The position numbers and the translations under genes were made by a program. From positions 5,398,510 through 5,462,509 of the forward strand of contig NC_061063.1 in assembly GCF_021917145.1 (NCBI RefSeq): 64,000 nucleotides of DNA. Direction: 5' to 3'. Source of the stretch: Hypomesus transpacificus. Its lineage: Eukaryota > Chordata > Actinopteri > Osmeriformes > Osmeridae. Numbering within the stretch: position 1 is the first letter of the stretch; each line of letters opens with the position of its first letter. Under the pieces are notes generated by a model, which was not told the origin of the DNA, did not search any database, and saw only the letters and a program-made list of their open reading frames with translations. Shown here one piece after another: positions 48,385-61,526 of this stretch.

Positions 48385-51300
48385 ATGGCTGTTTGCTTTG
48401 AACCAATGAACAGTATTGTTGTCCTTGATGATGATGATGATGAAGAAGAGAGGCCTCAGACATCTTCCTCCTCCTCTCAACCCTCAACAAATCCCATTAC
48501 ACCCCCTAGAGCCCAGATACCTGCCCCAACACACATCACCCAATCACCATTTGCATCTGCGAAGAAGGAGAGCCACGTGCTGCAGGCAGAGAACCACAGA
48601 CTGTTTACAGAGGTAAATAGGCATAACTGTTGGGTTGATAGCAACAGGTCTTGATGATGGAAGAGTACACATTATGAGACGAAGCACACCCTCTGCATGG
48701 ATTGCGCATGTGCTTGGGATGGGACGGAAGGAGCAGCGTCTCCCTAGTTTACTCCAATGTGAATGTCTTCACATTGCTCTTTTCTTTCCTCCCTATTGGC
48801 TCACATGTTGATGCTTTCCCCTTACCCGTCTTCCAATTCTTCCCTGTTGTCCCGCCCCTTATTATCTGCATGCTCTAATCTCTCCCTTCTTCCTCCCCCT
48901 TTATTCTCCTTCCCATTCATCCTCCCAGTTTGTAGAACACTGCTCCAACCACACCCAGGACCACCCTGAGGTCATGACCTTTCTCCACGCCAAGCACGCC
49001 AAGGCCTCGCCGGACTTTCTGGCTTCGGTGGAGTTCCGGAACACTCTGGGGCGGTGCCTGACCCGGGCACAGGCCAACCGATCGAAGACTTTCGTCTACA
49101 TCAACGAGCTCTGTACCGTCCTAAAACAGCGCGCCGCCAAGAGGAGGCAGACCCTCACCAAGGCCCAGCTCAAGGCTTCATCAGTCAAGAAGGAGCAGCC
49201 GTCCACCTCAGGACAGCCGGAGGAGAATCACAAGCAGGATGAAGGGAAAGGAGAAGAGAAGGTGGATGAAGAGAAGGAGAAGAGCACAAAAAAAGCTTCC
49301 AGAAGACAGGTAGGTCCAAGCTCTTGGTCCAAGCTCTAGGTCCAAGCTCTAGGTCCAGGCTGTAGGTTCTATAAGGCTGGGGTTTATGTGTTTCCACGTT
49401 TGGCGTGTTCTCTCCCCCAGATAGCGTACCTGGAGAACCTGTTGAAGGTCTACAACGACGAGATTTGGCGGCTGCAGGAGAAGGAGCTGAGCCTCGACGA
49501 CCTCATGGCCGAGGATTCTGGGTACATCCAGGAGCACAAGCTCAAGGGCAAGGTCAGCTGTTCACGCGCGCGCGCACAGACACACACTCACACACCTACA
49601 GAACCCATCCCCTTATGCCCTCTCTCCTCCAGATGATGAAGATCTATGACAAGCTCTGTGAGCTAAAGGGGTGCAACACTCTGACAGGCAGGGTGATAGA
49701 GCAGAGGATCAGCTACAGTGGCACACGCCATCCTGAGATCAACAAAAGGGTAAAGACGCACACTGTCTCATCTGGTATCAAACATGTCAGACCTTTTGTA
49801 AGATTCCAGATTTTTCCCAGGAGAAGCCATCATAAGTCAAGATGGACCAATCATTATAGTCTGTGACTGCTGACAAACTGTTAACAAAAACAAATGAGTT
49901 GGATGTGTTATTGGGAACAAAAATGGAAATGTCAGCCACAGTGACATTACTCAAATAGTGATCTGTTCCCCCCTCCCCCCATCCCTCCCTCAGATAGAGC
50001 GTTTCATCAACAGCCCCGAGGCCCAGCTGAACCCCCCCGACTACTCGGACATTCTGAAGCAGGTTCAGCGAGCCAACGAGCGCCACAGCCTGTTGCTGAG
50101 TCGGAAGCAGTTGGTGCAGGTCGCCCAGATGGCCTTTCAAGAAACGGGCAACCGCCTGCAGGAGAGACGCCACCTCGACATGGTCTATAACTTTGGATCC
50201 CACCTCACAGACCCCTACAAACCTGGTAGGGCGGGGGTTAAGGCTACCGTATTACTGTGTGTGTGTGAGGGTGTCCGTTCCCTCTTTAATCTTATCCCCT
50301 CTCTCGCCACCACCCTCAAGCCACAGACCCTGCAATGCGGGACTCCACCCTCCAGAAGAAGCTGCGCTCTAACAGGGAGGAGGCGCTGTCCAGCCTGGAG
50401 CAGGTCATCAACAAGTACTCCCTGCAGCAGGATGACACAGAGGAGGAGGAGAGGAGGAAGAGGCTGGAGAAGAAGGTGAGGACCAGGGGAGAGGAGGAGC
50501 ATGGGAAGGGCTAGGGGAGAGGCGGAGCATGGGAAGGGCTAGGGGAGAGGCGTAGCATGGGAAGGGCTAGGGGAGAGGAGGAGCATGGGAAGGGCTAGGG
50601 GAGAGGCGGAGCATGGGAAGGGCTAGGGGAGAGGAGGAGCATGGGAAGGGCTAGGGGAGAGGTATATCCTGACTGTCTGTTTTTGTCTTAACAGGCCCAA
50701 AAGGCCAATGAAAAGAAGGAAGGAGAGGAGGCGGAAATGGAGGTGCCACCCGGGGGGGAGGGGTCAGCTGTAAGGGAGGGGTCAGCCAAGGGGGAGGAGC
50801 TACCTGAGGAGGAAGAGGAGGAGGAGGATGAAGACATGTCATCTGATCCAGACATTGAAGAGGAGATCCAGGCCAGCACGGCACAAGCTGGACCTGGTAA
50901 GGAATGACGATGGTCAAGATGCTGGTTGTGGAGTTTGTGATAATGGCATTGGAGGTTGTATTGATGATGATAAAGATGGTGATAGAGAATACAAATTGTG
51001 GTTATGATGATGGTGTGTAAATAGCCATTAAAGGCAGGGTTGGTAATGTTGAAATGCACTTTGTCATTTTTCCTACATAAACTTCACATCCTGATAGCAA
51101 CCAATAAATCTACAGGTTCGACAGTAAAATAAAAAAATCCAATATCTGTGGGCGTTGCAGGACTAATAAACACTACCAATCATTTAGTTCAGATCGAATG
51201 CAGTGATTAGACAAGCTACTTGTCCCTCTACCGCCTTCCTGGCAGTAGTCAGGCATTCATGTGTTTTGGGGGAGTGGCTTTGAAGGGAGAGGGTGTAATA

Positions 51301-52400
51301 TTTTGGTTTGAATCCCTTCGAACAAAAGCCAAAATTGCTAGGTTCCTGGCTTTAAAACGTCTTCTGTCTTTGAATGAAGACTTTCCCGGCTGAAGTTGTG
51401 TTTTTTCTTAACTCAGAGGATGACGAGGAGGAAGAGGATGACACAGAGCCAGTGAATGAGAACAATCCGAACGGAGTGAGGGAGCCATCTAGCCAGCAAG
51501 CTGGAGCGCTACAACTGAAGAAAGAGGGGGACCAACCAGAAACAAACGTAGCAAGTCCTGTGTCCGCACCTGGTTTCTCACCCCTAATGGAAGACCCCTC
51601 CCCCACAGACAGTCCTAGCCAGTCAGAGCCCATGGAACTAGATGAAGGGAACAAGCCAGCAAATCTCAATGCTGAAGACGCCATTTCCTCTAACCATAAA
51701 TCGATCGTGTCTGTTAGCACTGGCGTAGACACTTCAGACCGGTCCCCTCCTCTTTTAGCCAATCATGTCTCTTTGCCACCCTCCCCAGAACCGCTTTTAA
51801 CCAAGAAGGAAACAAGTCAGCTCATTTGTGAGACAAGGTCAGCAAATTGTAGTCCTCGCCCCCCCAGCCCCATTGCCACAAGAAAGAGAAAGAGAAGCCT
51901 CCAGAAGGAGTCAACCAGGAAGTCCCAAAATGGCTTCCAGACATATGCCTACGAGAGGTAAGATATCTAGTTGTTAGCCATGGATACTAATAGAGGCAAT
52001 GGATGTATCCAATAATTACTTGGATCACTTTTAGGCGTTCAGTTTTAGAGCCGAATATACAAAAATATCAGTCTCTCTTTTTCTGTCCTCCAATCTCTTC
52101 CCCAGTGAGGTAGACATCACACTGGACTCAGGTGTGGCCAATAGTCCCCTGCAGGCAGACTCCACCAGGGCAGACACCCCCCAACAGGAAGTGGTCACCA
52201 GCTCCCAGTCAACTCCACCCCCTAAAAAGAACAAGGTAGGTAGGGGGGGAGGGGGGGGGGGCTAAGAGCAAATGGCAAAGCATATTGTAAATATATTTGC
52301 ATATATAAGTGTGTTTAATGTGTTTACTTTCCAGGTCAATGTGGCGACCCAGTGTGACCCGGACGAGATCATTGTTCTGTCTGACTCGGAAGGATCTTAG
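48385..52400 (+). CDS. daxx: Death domain-associated protein DAXX, H3.3 chaperone, complete
   Basis: Ten coding exons: 48385-48612, 48929-49309, 49421-49552, 49633-49749, 49994-50225, about 50327-50475, 50695-50896, 51417-51957, 52106-52235, 52335-52400; 725 aa. N-terminal SUMO-interaction motif NSIVVLDDDDD at about 9-19. DHB helical bundle about 77-180 (FVEHCSNHTQDHPEVMTFL; EFRNTLGRCLTRAQANRSKT). Histone H3.3-H4 binding domain about 204-400 (YDKLCELKGCNTLTGRVIEQ; QERRHLDMVYNFGSHLTD). Acidic stretches in exons 7-8. C-terminal motif ATQCDPDEIIVLSDSE ends the protein, as in mammals. DAXX works with ATRX to deposit H3.3 and with PML bodies in repression. Exon 6 has two in-phase acceptors six bases apart (after CTCAAG or CCACAG). 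Neighbours zbtb22 and kifc1 match the human extended MHC. Confidence 0.96.
50488..50662. repeat. About 28-bp minisatellite in a daxx intron
   Basis: About six near-identical copies built around GAGCATGGGAAGGGCTAGGG with alternating GAGGAG, GGCGGA or GGCGTA starts fill the intron between the sixth and seventh coding exons. Confidence 0.95.
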
Positions 52401-54135
52401 ACCCCAGCCTCTGCAACCTTCAAACCAGTGCCTCTTAATACCACAGGGTTGACCACCATTTCCCAACACTTAGGATTTACCTAACCTACTGCAATGCAAT
52501 CATCAGAACTGTCCCAAGAGGCCAAACTCTGGTGCGGATTAAATGCGCCTCAACTGATTTCAAGTGTGTGATCTGCTTCAGGTCTGCTTCCTAATGTGAA
52601 GTAAAGGGACACATGTTCAGACCAGAGAGAGTGAACTAGCCTTTTCTCATCACACATGGACTGTTTACATTTTCTATTTATAGCCCCTGCATGGGGCATG
52701 GGGATTTTTACCTGTCTGTTCCTTCAGAGTAATCAGTTGTTCCTCCCTCGATGAATTCCATTTTTTATTAAATTTATTATTTCTGCAGTGGATGGCTGGG
52801 GGTACATATGTACTGTACGGCCTTGCTGTGTGTAGCTGGATTTACATTTTGATATAACAAATGTAACACTTGATTTAAGCCTGTGTACGTCCAAACAGAA
52901 TGCAATAATGAGAGACTAGATTATTCAGGCAATGTACCAGCTTGGTAGGGCTATAGTACTATCTGCAGTCTGTCAAACTGAGGAACATGACAGGTTTCTG
53001 GGAATCAGATCCTGCCTCGAGGACAACGAAGTCCACTGGGACTTTTGAAATAAACTAGTAGAGAAGCACAGGGTGTACAGGGGGATGTGTTCTATGTAGG
53101 GGGTGATTGAACCATTTATTTTTGTATTTCTTTTAATATGTTGGGTATGTTACAGAAAGCACCTTTTCTTTCTTGTAAAAACCTTTTGTAATAAAAGTGG
53201 ATCGCTCAACCATGTGGTCATTTGTCTGAAGCAAATACACACAGATGACATGCATGTATTCACGCACGCAGTAATGTACATAAGCTGAAAAGGTTGCACC
53301 ACTTATTTTTACTTGCACGGAAACAAGACAGTCGCCATAGCTCGTCACAATGACTCACCTGTTTCCAATATCGTTAACTCAGATGTAAATGATGCAAGTG
53401 GGAAATGACAAAGAATTAGTTGATTGTTAATGACACCAAGGGTGCATTGTAGTCTTAGTTCACTGGAACACACACATCAAAAGTCCCTTCTAATCACTTA
53501 TCGGCATGTAAATTAAAAGTTCTTTCTGAAAATCCCTCGTTTTTCAGTCCTGCTTAAAAATAATTTTCCAACACCTTCTCAGAAGGTAAACATAATTCCC
53601 TACTGCACATGGTGTCTCTAAAGCCATGCACACATATCCTATGGTTAACAGTGGAGATGATGAATAAGGATGTTAGGACCGTGTCTAAACACTGAAAATC
53701 TGAATGGCACACAAGAATGAGAATGGTCAAATAGCAGCAGGAATGGTAGAGTTGGAGTTATGTTGTTAGAAGTAGAGTTTAGTACAATTGATCCATATAC
53801 AGTATGTGTATGTTTGAAACAAAATGGCAGTACTGACTGACAGTTAATGTAGGCATTATCTTGCTTAGAGAGGCGATACTGCCGCAATTAATCACATCAC
53901 TCACATTGACTATTATTTTCACCATATTTCTATCATTTTTCTGACAAAGTTAACAAGGACCTGTTATTTATTGTCTCTTCATATTTGGTTATCTGACAAG
54001 ACATACACCATGTCCTACCCAACAGTCATTGAGAGAGGTACCTAAGAGTAAGTTATACTGAACGATCACCTGGGAGGCTCCAGGAGGGACTATGTTAGCT
54101 TATGGTAATAACTTGCGGTGTCTCTACTTTGGTTG
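52401..54135. other. daxx 3' UTR, spacer and zbtb22 3' UTR
   Basis: AATAAA at 53190-53195 ends a daxx 3' UTR of about 0.8 kb. A minus-strand AATAAA (TTTATT at 53967-53972) ends zbtb22. The two genes converge with under 0.8 kb between signals. No other feature is seen. Confidence 0.6.
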
Positions 54136-56485
54136 TTATGTGACGCTGTCGTTGTCGTTCGCTCTGACCTTACACACTTCCTCTGCACAACCCTCTCGGC
54201 CCGACCCCACACCAAACATGGAGGAACCCTGCGAACTCTGAGAGCTAACCCCGAGGATGGTCCCTTCGCTGGACATGCTCCGACAGGACAAGGCGTTGCC
54301 GACCCCCCCGCCGGCGGACATACTGTGGTGGTGAGACGACAGGAGGGACACTCCGGCCCTGCTACCCACAATGCCTTGCCCTGCCTCGCCACCAGGCAGG
54401 TGGGGGTGAGAGGGCCGGGTCGGGGACATGACCTCCCCTCCGTCTGACCCTTCTCCTCCTCCACCTCCTCCACCTCCCCCCCCCCCGCCTCCTCCTCTCC
54501 CTACCCCTCTCCGCTCGCAGTGGGAGCGGTGCCTCATGAAACTGTCCCGCCACATGAACTTCTTCCCGCAGCTGTGGCAGTTGTAGGGCTTGAGGCCCGT
54601 GTGGGTCTTCATGTGCTCCGTCAGGTGGTGTTTCATCTTGAACTTCTTGGCGCAGACGGGGCAGTGGAAGGGACGCAGGTCCAGGTGCATGTTGATGTGT
54701 CTGTCGCGCATGCTCTTGTGGGTGAAGGTCTTCCCACAGTGGCACATGAACACCTTTCCTGAGACCCCTCCTCCTCCGGCCCCTCCCTCCATCCCCTCCA
54801 TGCCGCCACCCAAACCCCCCTGTGCCGACAGGTGGACTGCTCCGTGCTCTAGGTTTGGTCCCTTGTATGACTGGACTATACCAGCTCCCAGGCCTAGTGG
54901 GGGTGCTGTTTCCAGAGCGGCTTGGCTGTAGAGCAGGATCTGGTTCCCCTGCATGTCTAAGGGGTAGAGTTGGGCCCTGGCAGCAGCAGACTGGACCTGA
55001 CTCAACAAGGATGAGACCGACCTGCCCCCCATGGGAGCAGAACTGTCCTGGAGGTTCTGGGATTGGGTCTGGTCCAACAAGCCACTATCAAACTTGAGGT
55101 AGTCTTCAGAAGAGTGGCAGTAGTCCACCTGGCATTCAAACAGGTCATGATTAGTGACAATTCAGAAGATGAATTATTCAACATGATTGTGATCATACTT
55201 AGTATGTAAAACATGTCATGTTATACCTGCGTGTCCATTCCGGTCTCTGCTCTAGACGCTAGGTCTCCAGCCAAGGTCCTGATGTTGGAGATGTTGAACG
55301 TCCTCTCTCTCTCCCTCATCATCTCCAACTCCCTCTCCTCCTCGTCGTCATCCTCCTCCTCGGCCCCCTCCTCCCCGGACACGACGATGAGGTCATCGTC
55401 CTGTGCCTGCTCTGTCTTCACCACCACCCACTGCTTCCGGGGCATGATGCTGGGCTGGCTGTAGGCCGGACGCTTCAGCGAAGGAGAGGAATCTCCGTCC
55501 TGATAGGACGAAACCCCGAAGCTGTCGCTGACGCCCACTTCCAGGTCGGACGCCTCCCTCGCTCGCTTCCTCCTCCCACTCCTTCTCTCTCTCTTCCTGG
55601 AGTAGAGGAGCTCCTCTTCCTCTTCCTCCTCCTCCTCTTCCTCCTCAATGAGGAAGGCCTCTCCCCCTGATGGATCACAGTAGCTGGGGGTAGTGTTGGA
55701 GCCTCCCCCCTCCCCCGGGGCCTCCACCACTGCGGGTCCCCCACCGAAGGGTGCTTCTCTGGGGCTGAAGTAGTTGGTACTGCTGGGGGACTGGCTCTCG
55801 CTCAGGGAGGGCCGACTGGTCTGTGGAGGGACTGGTTGGGGGTCTGAGCCTCCACGCTGGACTTCTGGTAACCCTCCTCCACCACCACTAGCAGCACTGC
55901 TGCTACAGCCAGGGTTCCTAAGGCCTTCCCCCCCCCCAGCCTGCCCCAGCAGGGCCCTGCTTCCTGCTGCCCTCCCCTCCTTCAGCAGCTCGGTGCACTT
56001 GTCCACAATGTGCCACATCTGTAGAACACTGCCCACAGTCAGGTAGTTGACGATGTCCTCGCGGAGCATCCGCAGCTGGCCCGTGTAAGCACATGACAGC
56101 ACGCTCTCGAAGGCCAGAGGGTCCATGACAGCCGGAATTGAGACGGTGGACATGTTCTTCAGCAACACCTGGGGGATAGGGGAACAAATAGACGCTATGC
56201 TCATGGGTTGAATCTTACAATACAGTACGGTTTGTTAGACTAGCCAACTACCTGGTCATGGAAGTATGGTGAGGATGCAGCCAGAACACAGCGGTGGGCC
56301 TTGAACACCTGTCCCTGCACCTGGATGGACAGATCACAGAGCTGTCCTTCTTCCCTCTGTCTGTTCAAGCTCTCCAGCACAGAAGTCTGAACACTAGGGA
56401 AGCACACCTGCACCATGGAGCCAGAAGGGGCACTGGAGCCCACACTGCTACTGCCGGGCACCAGGGAGTGGGACTGAGACTGCAT
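54136..56485 (-). CDS. zbtb22: BTB and zinc finger transcription factor ZBTB22, complete
   Basis: Three coding exons, 56252-56485, 55227-56168 and 54136-55128, give 722 aa. BTB domain about 25-135: VLESLNRQREEGQLCDLSIQ, KAHRCVLAASSPYFHDQ, LTVGSVLQMWHIVDKCTELL. The middle is disordered and acidic, with a run of about twelve Glu. Three zinc fingers lie at about 520-600: MCHCGKTFTHKSMRDRHINM, RPFHCPVCAKKFKMKHHL and KPYNCHSCGKKFMWRDSFM. The first has the CxC spacing seen in mammalian ZBTB22. SPSSTNYFSPREAP and PLDMQGNQILL are also shared. It is a nuclear DNA-binding protein, probably a repressor, with poorly known targets. The start chosen is the first in-frame ATG (MQSQSHSLVPGSS). Upstream non-coding exons appear to end at donors near 56694 and 57072. 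Confidence 0.95.
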
Positions 56486-57430
56486 CTGGGCTGGGGAGAT
56501 CAATCAATCAATTTATTATTTTCGTCCACAATACAGGGGTGCAAGACAGGGGTGAACTGTTGTCATAATCACAAAGGATAGCACTAAAAATATAGCTAAA
56601 ACCTATTTTGCTTGAAGAGTCGTATGAAGACACCCCGAAGACTAAAGTTAACGTATGCATCTTAAAGTAGACATTGTCTTTATTGTCCACAAACCTGAAA
56701 TGATGGACTGGGGGGGTTCCTCTTGCCAGCATTACGAAGCAATCATTAATAGCGTTCCACTAAAACTGTTCAGACATGGAGGGTAGGCTATTCAAGCAAA
56801 CACGGACTCGGCTTGTGATTGTAACTTATATATTTACTGTGGTAGCGTAACGTGGCAACCAAGTTATTGTTTTGCATTTAGATTTAGCTAGCCGTTAACT
56901 AGCACATTCTCATTCTACATCGTTAGCTTGCTAGCTAGCTAACATAAGCTAGCGCCTGCAGCTGGAACACAAACAGGTTTGTCTATGGAGGTTGCCAGCT
57001 CTATGGCAGGCTGGTGTGATCAAACATCAGCTAGCTAATGTGGCTATTAGTAGCTAGACATCAAACTTACCGTTCAGAGACGTATTCCGAATACCCGATG
57101 TCCAATGCCTAACTACCCTGGCCCTAAAGTTTGTGTATTAGTTTTGGAAGATATGTTGATCTCCATTATGTTTTGCTGTAGACTACCCGTCCACCGTCGC
57201 CTTTATGGCATGTCAGACAGCCAGACGCAACAGACTTGGTCCGATACAAGAAAAAAGAGGCAGGGCTGTCTAGGATCTGGGGCTGCATTCCAATAGTCTA
57301 CAGTGGTCTCCTTATCCAAAGTCTAAGGGAGAAGTGGGTTTTTAATGGATAACTTTAACTTAAAAATGTCAGATATATTTTTGCGTTGATGTTTAATAAA
57401 CCAAGCAGACACAGAACCATGAAAACTAAC
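56486..57430 (-). promoter_or_regulatory. zbtb22: zbtb22 5' non-coding exons and promoter
   Basis: On the minus strand, donors GTTTGT (exon end near 56695) and GTAAGT (exon end near 57072) could end alternative first exons. The remaining sequence to the kifc1 3' end shows no coding exon. Confidence 0.4.
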
Positions 57431-57532
57431 CTTTATTTATTGAAAGGCTCATGTAATGGGTATTAAAGGAATTATAATTGATAATAGTAGTTATAAAATG
57501 CATTCAATGCAATAAAATCATTTGTAAAAAAA

Positions 57533-60500
57533 TTATTTGCGGTTGGCGGATGCCGTTCCAATCACACAGTCGTTTACTTTGCTGGCAAATCGCAGAGAGT
57601 TGAGGGTCTCTCCGAAGCTGTCTGCTTCTGGTGCAATGTTAACAAACATCAGACTGGAAACAAGTGAGGAGACAAAACAAAGGCAGCATTAGTTTTCCTC
57701 TGAATCTGGGATGCATGGAAGAACACCTACTTAAACACTAAAAATGCCAACAAGGATTCTCTGGCACAAATGCATCCAAACTGATTCTAAAAACAGGACT
57801 CCTACCCAGAGCTTTTTAATATTTGGCTCTTAGTTATTTTCCACCTGTTATCCATTTTCCTCCCACTTACGTTTTGCTGTTCCCTCCCAGGCACCCCTGA
57901 AGAAGGTATGTCAGTTTAGAGTTCCTGAAAGGAATGAAGCTATCCTGCAGATAGAGGGAAAGATAGAGAGCGAGCGAGAGACTGGGTTAGAGACGTCACA
58001 TAAAATGTCACATTTATTATGCAGCTCTTTGTTTGGTGTCTGTGACCCACCTTGTTGGCCAGAGCTCCAATCACAATGCCCAGGTTGGTGAGAGAGCCAT
58101 TGATGGCTGTCATCTCCTTGAAGCGTTCTCCCTGTGACTGGCTCTTCTGCACGCGCTCACTGCCAGCCAGGTCCACCAGACACAGAGATGCTGCAATCAG
58201 ACACAGTTTAGCCTTAGCCTCCAACTCATCAACATTCATTACACCTTTGAGAGTGTTTTGGTATATAGAGTATGGTTTGTGATCTATAGGTTGTAATTTG
58301 GGGTCTTTAGAGTGTAGAAGTTATACTGTGTGCCCTGGACATACACTTGCACTTGACATCTCGCCCAGAGTTCTCGCCCTCAATGTCCAGCTGGAAGACT
58401 GAATGAGAGCGGGAGGAGTGGTCATTCATTAGTGTCCTGGCGGTGGAGCGATTTTGATTGGCCAGCGCAATCAGGTTGCACACCTGGAGGAGAGAAGGAG
58501 GGATAGTAGGAAAGGAGGGAAGAGAGTAAAGAAAAGATGGTTAACATCTTTAATATTGAATTAGTTCACAACCAATACAAAACAAATACAGCTGAAAACC
58601 ATCCAGGCTGGTGTTTTAGAGTGGGAATAGAGGCAAGTTAGCATACCTCATCCTCAGTGGTGACCTTCTGGTATGTGAGGTTGGTGACAGTGACCTCGTT
58701 GTTGTTCACCTTGCGGATCTCATGCTCAGGCCTCTTGTTGGGCTTGCCCGTGTAGAGGAGATCCCGCAGGGTCTCATTGTAAATCTCCACAAAGCTGGCC
58801 GTAAAAGTGTACTAGGAGAAACCATTTTTGGTATCCATTACTTCTACTCTACAGCGAGATCTGTATGGCTCTGAAAATAACCTTATTGTTTATATTCATC
58901 TAAGAAACCAACCAACCTCCCAGCCCTGCTGTTGGAGACTCTTGGCAGCATTGAAGATCTGCTGGACAGCCCTGGGGATCACGCCCCTGCTGGTCTCGGT
59001 CTCATCCCCCTCCATAGTGAATGTTTTGCCGCTGCCGGTCTGGCCGTAAGCAAAGCAGCACACGTTGTATCCATCCAAGGCGGACTGCACCAGCAGGTTG
59101 ATTTCCTCAAACACTTCCTTCTGGCTTGAGGAGGGTCCAAACACCCGATCAAAGCTGAAGTTGTAGCTCTTCTGGGTTTCACCGCCACGGCCTGTGTGGG
59201 ACTGGGGGAGGATAGCAGGTGGGATAGGGGGCAGAATGAGGTTTTGTTCCATGACTATCATTCATGAAAAGTCATCTTGAAGAACATTTATTCCATCTAT
59301 AAAATGACTGAGCAGGTCTCCCAGTGTTGGAAGAGCACTGGTTCTCACCTCTTCAGTCTTGGCCAGAGTCATGGACTTGTTGTCATGGACTGGGAGCTGG
59401 ATGTGGTCCATTAGACCTCCAGTTGATGGTGGGCGGACTCTGCAGAAGACACGGATGTTCCCCTGCGCAGACCAGAGAGTGGAGAGGCAGACATACTTAG
59501 TATGAGAAAGATCAAATTATCTTTTCAGATCCAGTTATCGTGATCCAGGGATTATGTAGCTTAGAAGGTGTAGTTGGGTAGGCTTGCCTTCAGCTCCTGG
59601 ATGGCATTGTGGAGCTTCCTGCGCTCCATCTCCCCAGCATGGAGCTCATCCGTCTGACGAGCCACAGTCTCCTCCAAGGTACGCACCATTTCCTGAGCGT
59701 CCCTTAGGGTGATCTGGCATCGAGACAAGCTGGAGCTCTGCACCGAGAACTGGGTCTGAACAAGAGAGAAAGAGGGGCAGTAGGACAGGAAGGGGAGTGG
59801 GGGGGTTTGGAAGTGATTAGAGGAGACACCACACAAGGGTATAACAGAAAAGGAACCCATACAAACACACACACACTAGTTCACAGGATAGTGGCCATCT
59901 TTCTAAAACTGTCTGGGAAGCCGTACATCTGTTATATCCTCCTCAGGGGGCTAGAGTGTGCTCCCTGGCAGCTGTGGGAGCAGGACACGGTTCTGAGCTG
60001 TGACCCACCTGCAGGTTGTGGAGCTCTGTCTCCAGGCCGTCCCTGAGGCCCTGCAGCACCTGGTGCTCTGCTCGCAGGCTGCTCAGGCTCTTCTCCAGGG
60101 AGCCCTTCTCACTGGTCACCTCCTCCAGCTGCTGCTTGACTCCAGACAGGGCTGACAGCTCTGCCTCATACTGGCTGAAACACACAACCAGGGAAACATG
60201 GCCAGGCACACACACAGAGATCTAGGGTTATTCTCCGAGTTTGGACACAAGCTCGTACATTTGCTGCATGTGTTGGATCCAGTATAGGCAGCCTTTCTGA
60301 GCAATCCTGTCTGCCATTCCACTGGTGGCGTACCTGATCTGTTTGTGTAATTTACTCAGCTCAGCCACCATCTCAGCCTGCTTCTGCTTGCTCTGCGCAA
60401 CCGTGTCTTTCAGCCCCTCATTCTCCTGATTCGCCAGCTTCACACGGCTCTGGTAGTTGTTGAGCTTCCCCTCCATATCGCTCACCTTCCCCTTCAGGTC

Positions 60501-61526
60501 CCATGCTGGCCGTTTGGACCCCCCTGCTGAGACTGTGCGAGAGAGAGGTGAACCAGACCAGGGTCAGCCACATGCATCCTTAGACTTGTCATTGAGCCTA
60601 ATGGAGGGGATCTTTGGCAGGCTGCAGTACCAACCTCCTTTGGCGACCGAGGCAACCGGCTGCTTCTGGACACCTGTAGAACAGAACGGAACATTGTGAC
60701 GAGAGTGATGTGCCACCAGACCTAGTCTATTACTATTTATTAACTAGACACACAAACACACAAAAACTCACCCCTGGAGGGACCAACAGCCACAGTAGCA
60801 GCCCCTGTGGGCCTGATAGGTTTGGCTAAGAACCAACACAATAGACCATAACTTTGTAATTCATTCCCTTAGGTTGGCGTCAATTGGCATTGTTCATCCA
60901 AATATAATATATATGAATGAAAAACAACTACAGGCGTTTTGTTCGATTTTACTCACCAATTACTGGTCGCTTAGGTGGAGGGACCCTCTTGGAGCCAATG
61001 ACACTTACTGCTGGCCGTACCTTAACAGGCTCTGGCTCAACCTTCCTCATTCTCTTCTGAAGAAGAAGCATTTACATTGATGTTAGTATTCATACAATCT
61101 CTAGTTCAAATAATAGGCCAACAAAATACCTAGCATGTTCTTAAAGCTTACGCTAAATTAAAATGTTAACCCTTTTAGCTACATTTTTGGCTTCTTAGCC
61201 AACTATGTGGCCGGCTAGATATTGTTTAACCAGTAAATACTCACTTGAGCAGGTTGTGAGTCAAGACTGCTCTCGGTGCTGAGGATCCTTTTTCCAGACA
61301 TGACTGGAAGTTTGGATGCGTTCTGTAAAGGAATATATACATATGTGTATGAATACAAAAATGAGTTATCCATTCTAAACAATCATAGTTGTAAAAGGTG
61401 GTAAATGCGTTAGCTACTACTAACGTAGTTGGATGTGATGAGACGCCGAAAGGTTGAGATGAGTGTCTCTCGTTATGTTAACACTAGCTAGTTGAGTCTG
61501 GTACCCCAACTTACCTCCTTGTTCAT
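57533..61526 (-). CDS. kifc1: Kinesin-14 motor KIFC1 (HSET), complete
   Basis: Fifteen coding exons (61515-61526, 61245-61322, 60957-61056, 60772-60825, 60635-60673, 60334-60526, 60009-60174, 59588-59755, 59349-59462, 58917-59201, 58647-58811, 58345-58483, 58051-58190, 57871-57944, 57533-57653) give 615 aa. Basic N-terminal tail ([20 protein letters not shown]). Coiled coil from about 100 ([20 protein letters not shown]) to 270. Neck-motor junction [14 protein letters not shown]. Motor: P-loop YGQTGSGKT about 360-368, switch [12 protein letters not shown], switch [12 protein letters not shown], and the family C-terminus [19 protein letters not shown]. The C-terminal motor makes it a minus-end-directed kinesin that bundles spindle microtubules and clusters centrosomes. 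The intron before GNIRVF has a GC donor (GCAAGC). The first coding exon encodes only MNKE. A minus-strand AATAAA lies at about 57432. Confidence 0.96.

Noticed and set aside
57940-58239. kifc1 frame continuing upstream of exon 13 ([10 protein letters not shown] before SLCLVDL)
   Set aside because: It looks like a longer exon or a duplicated start of switch II, but the only phase-compatible acceptor is TTGCAG ending at 58191; possible upstream acceptors are out of phase with the previous exon.
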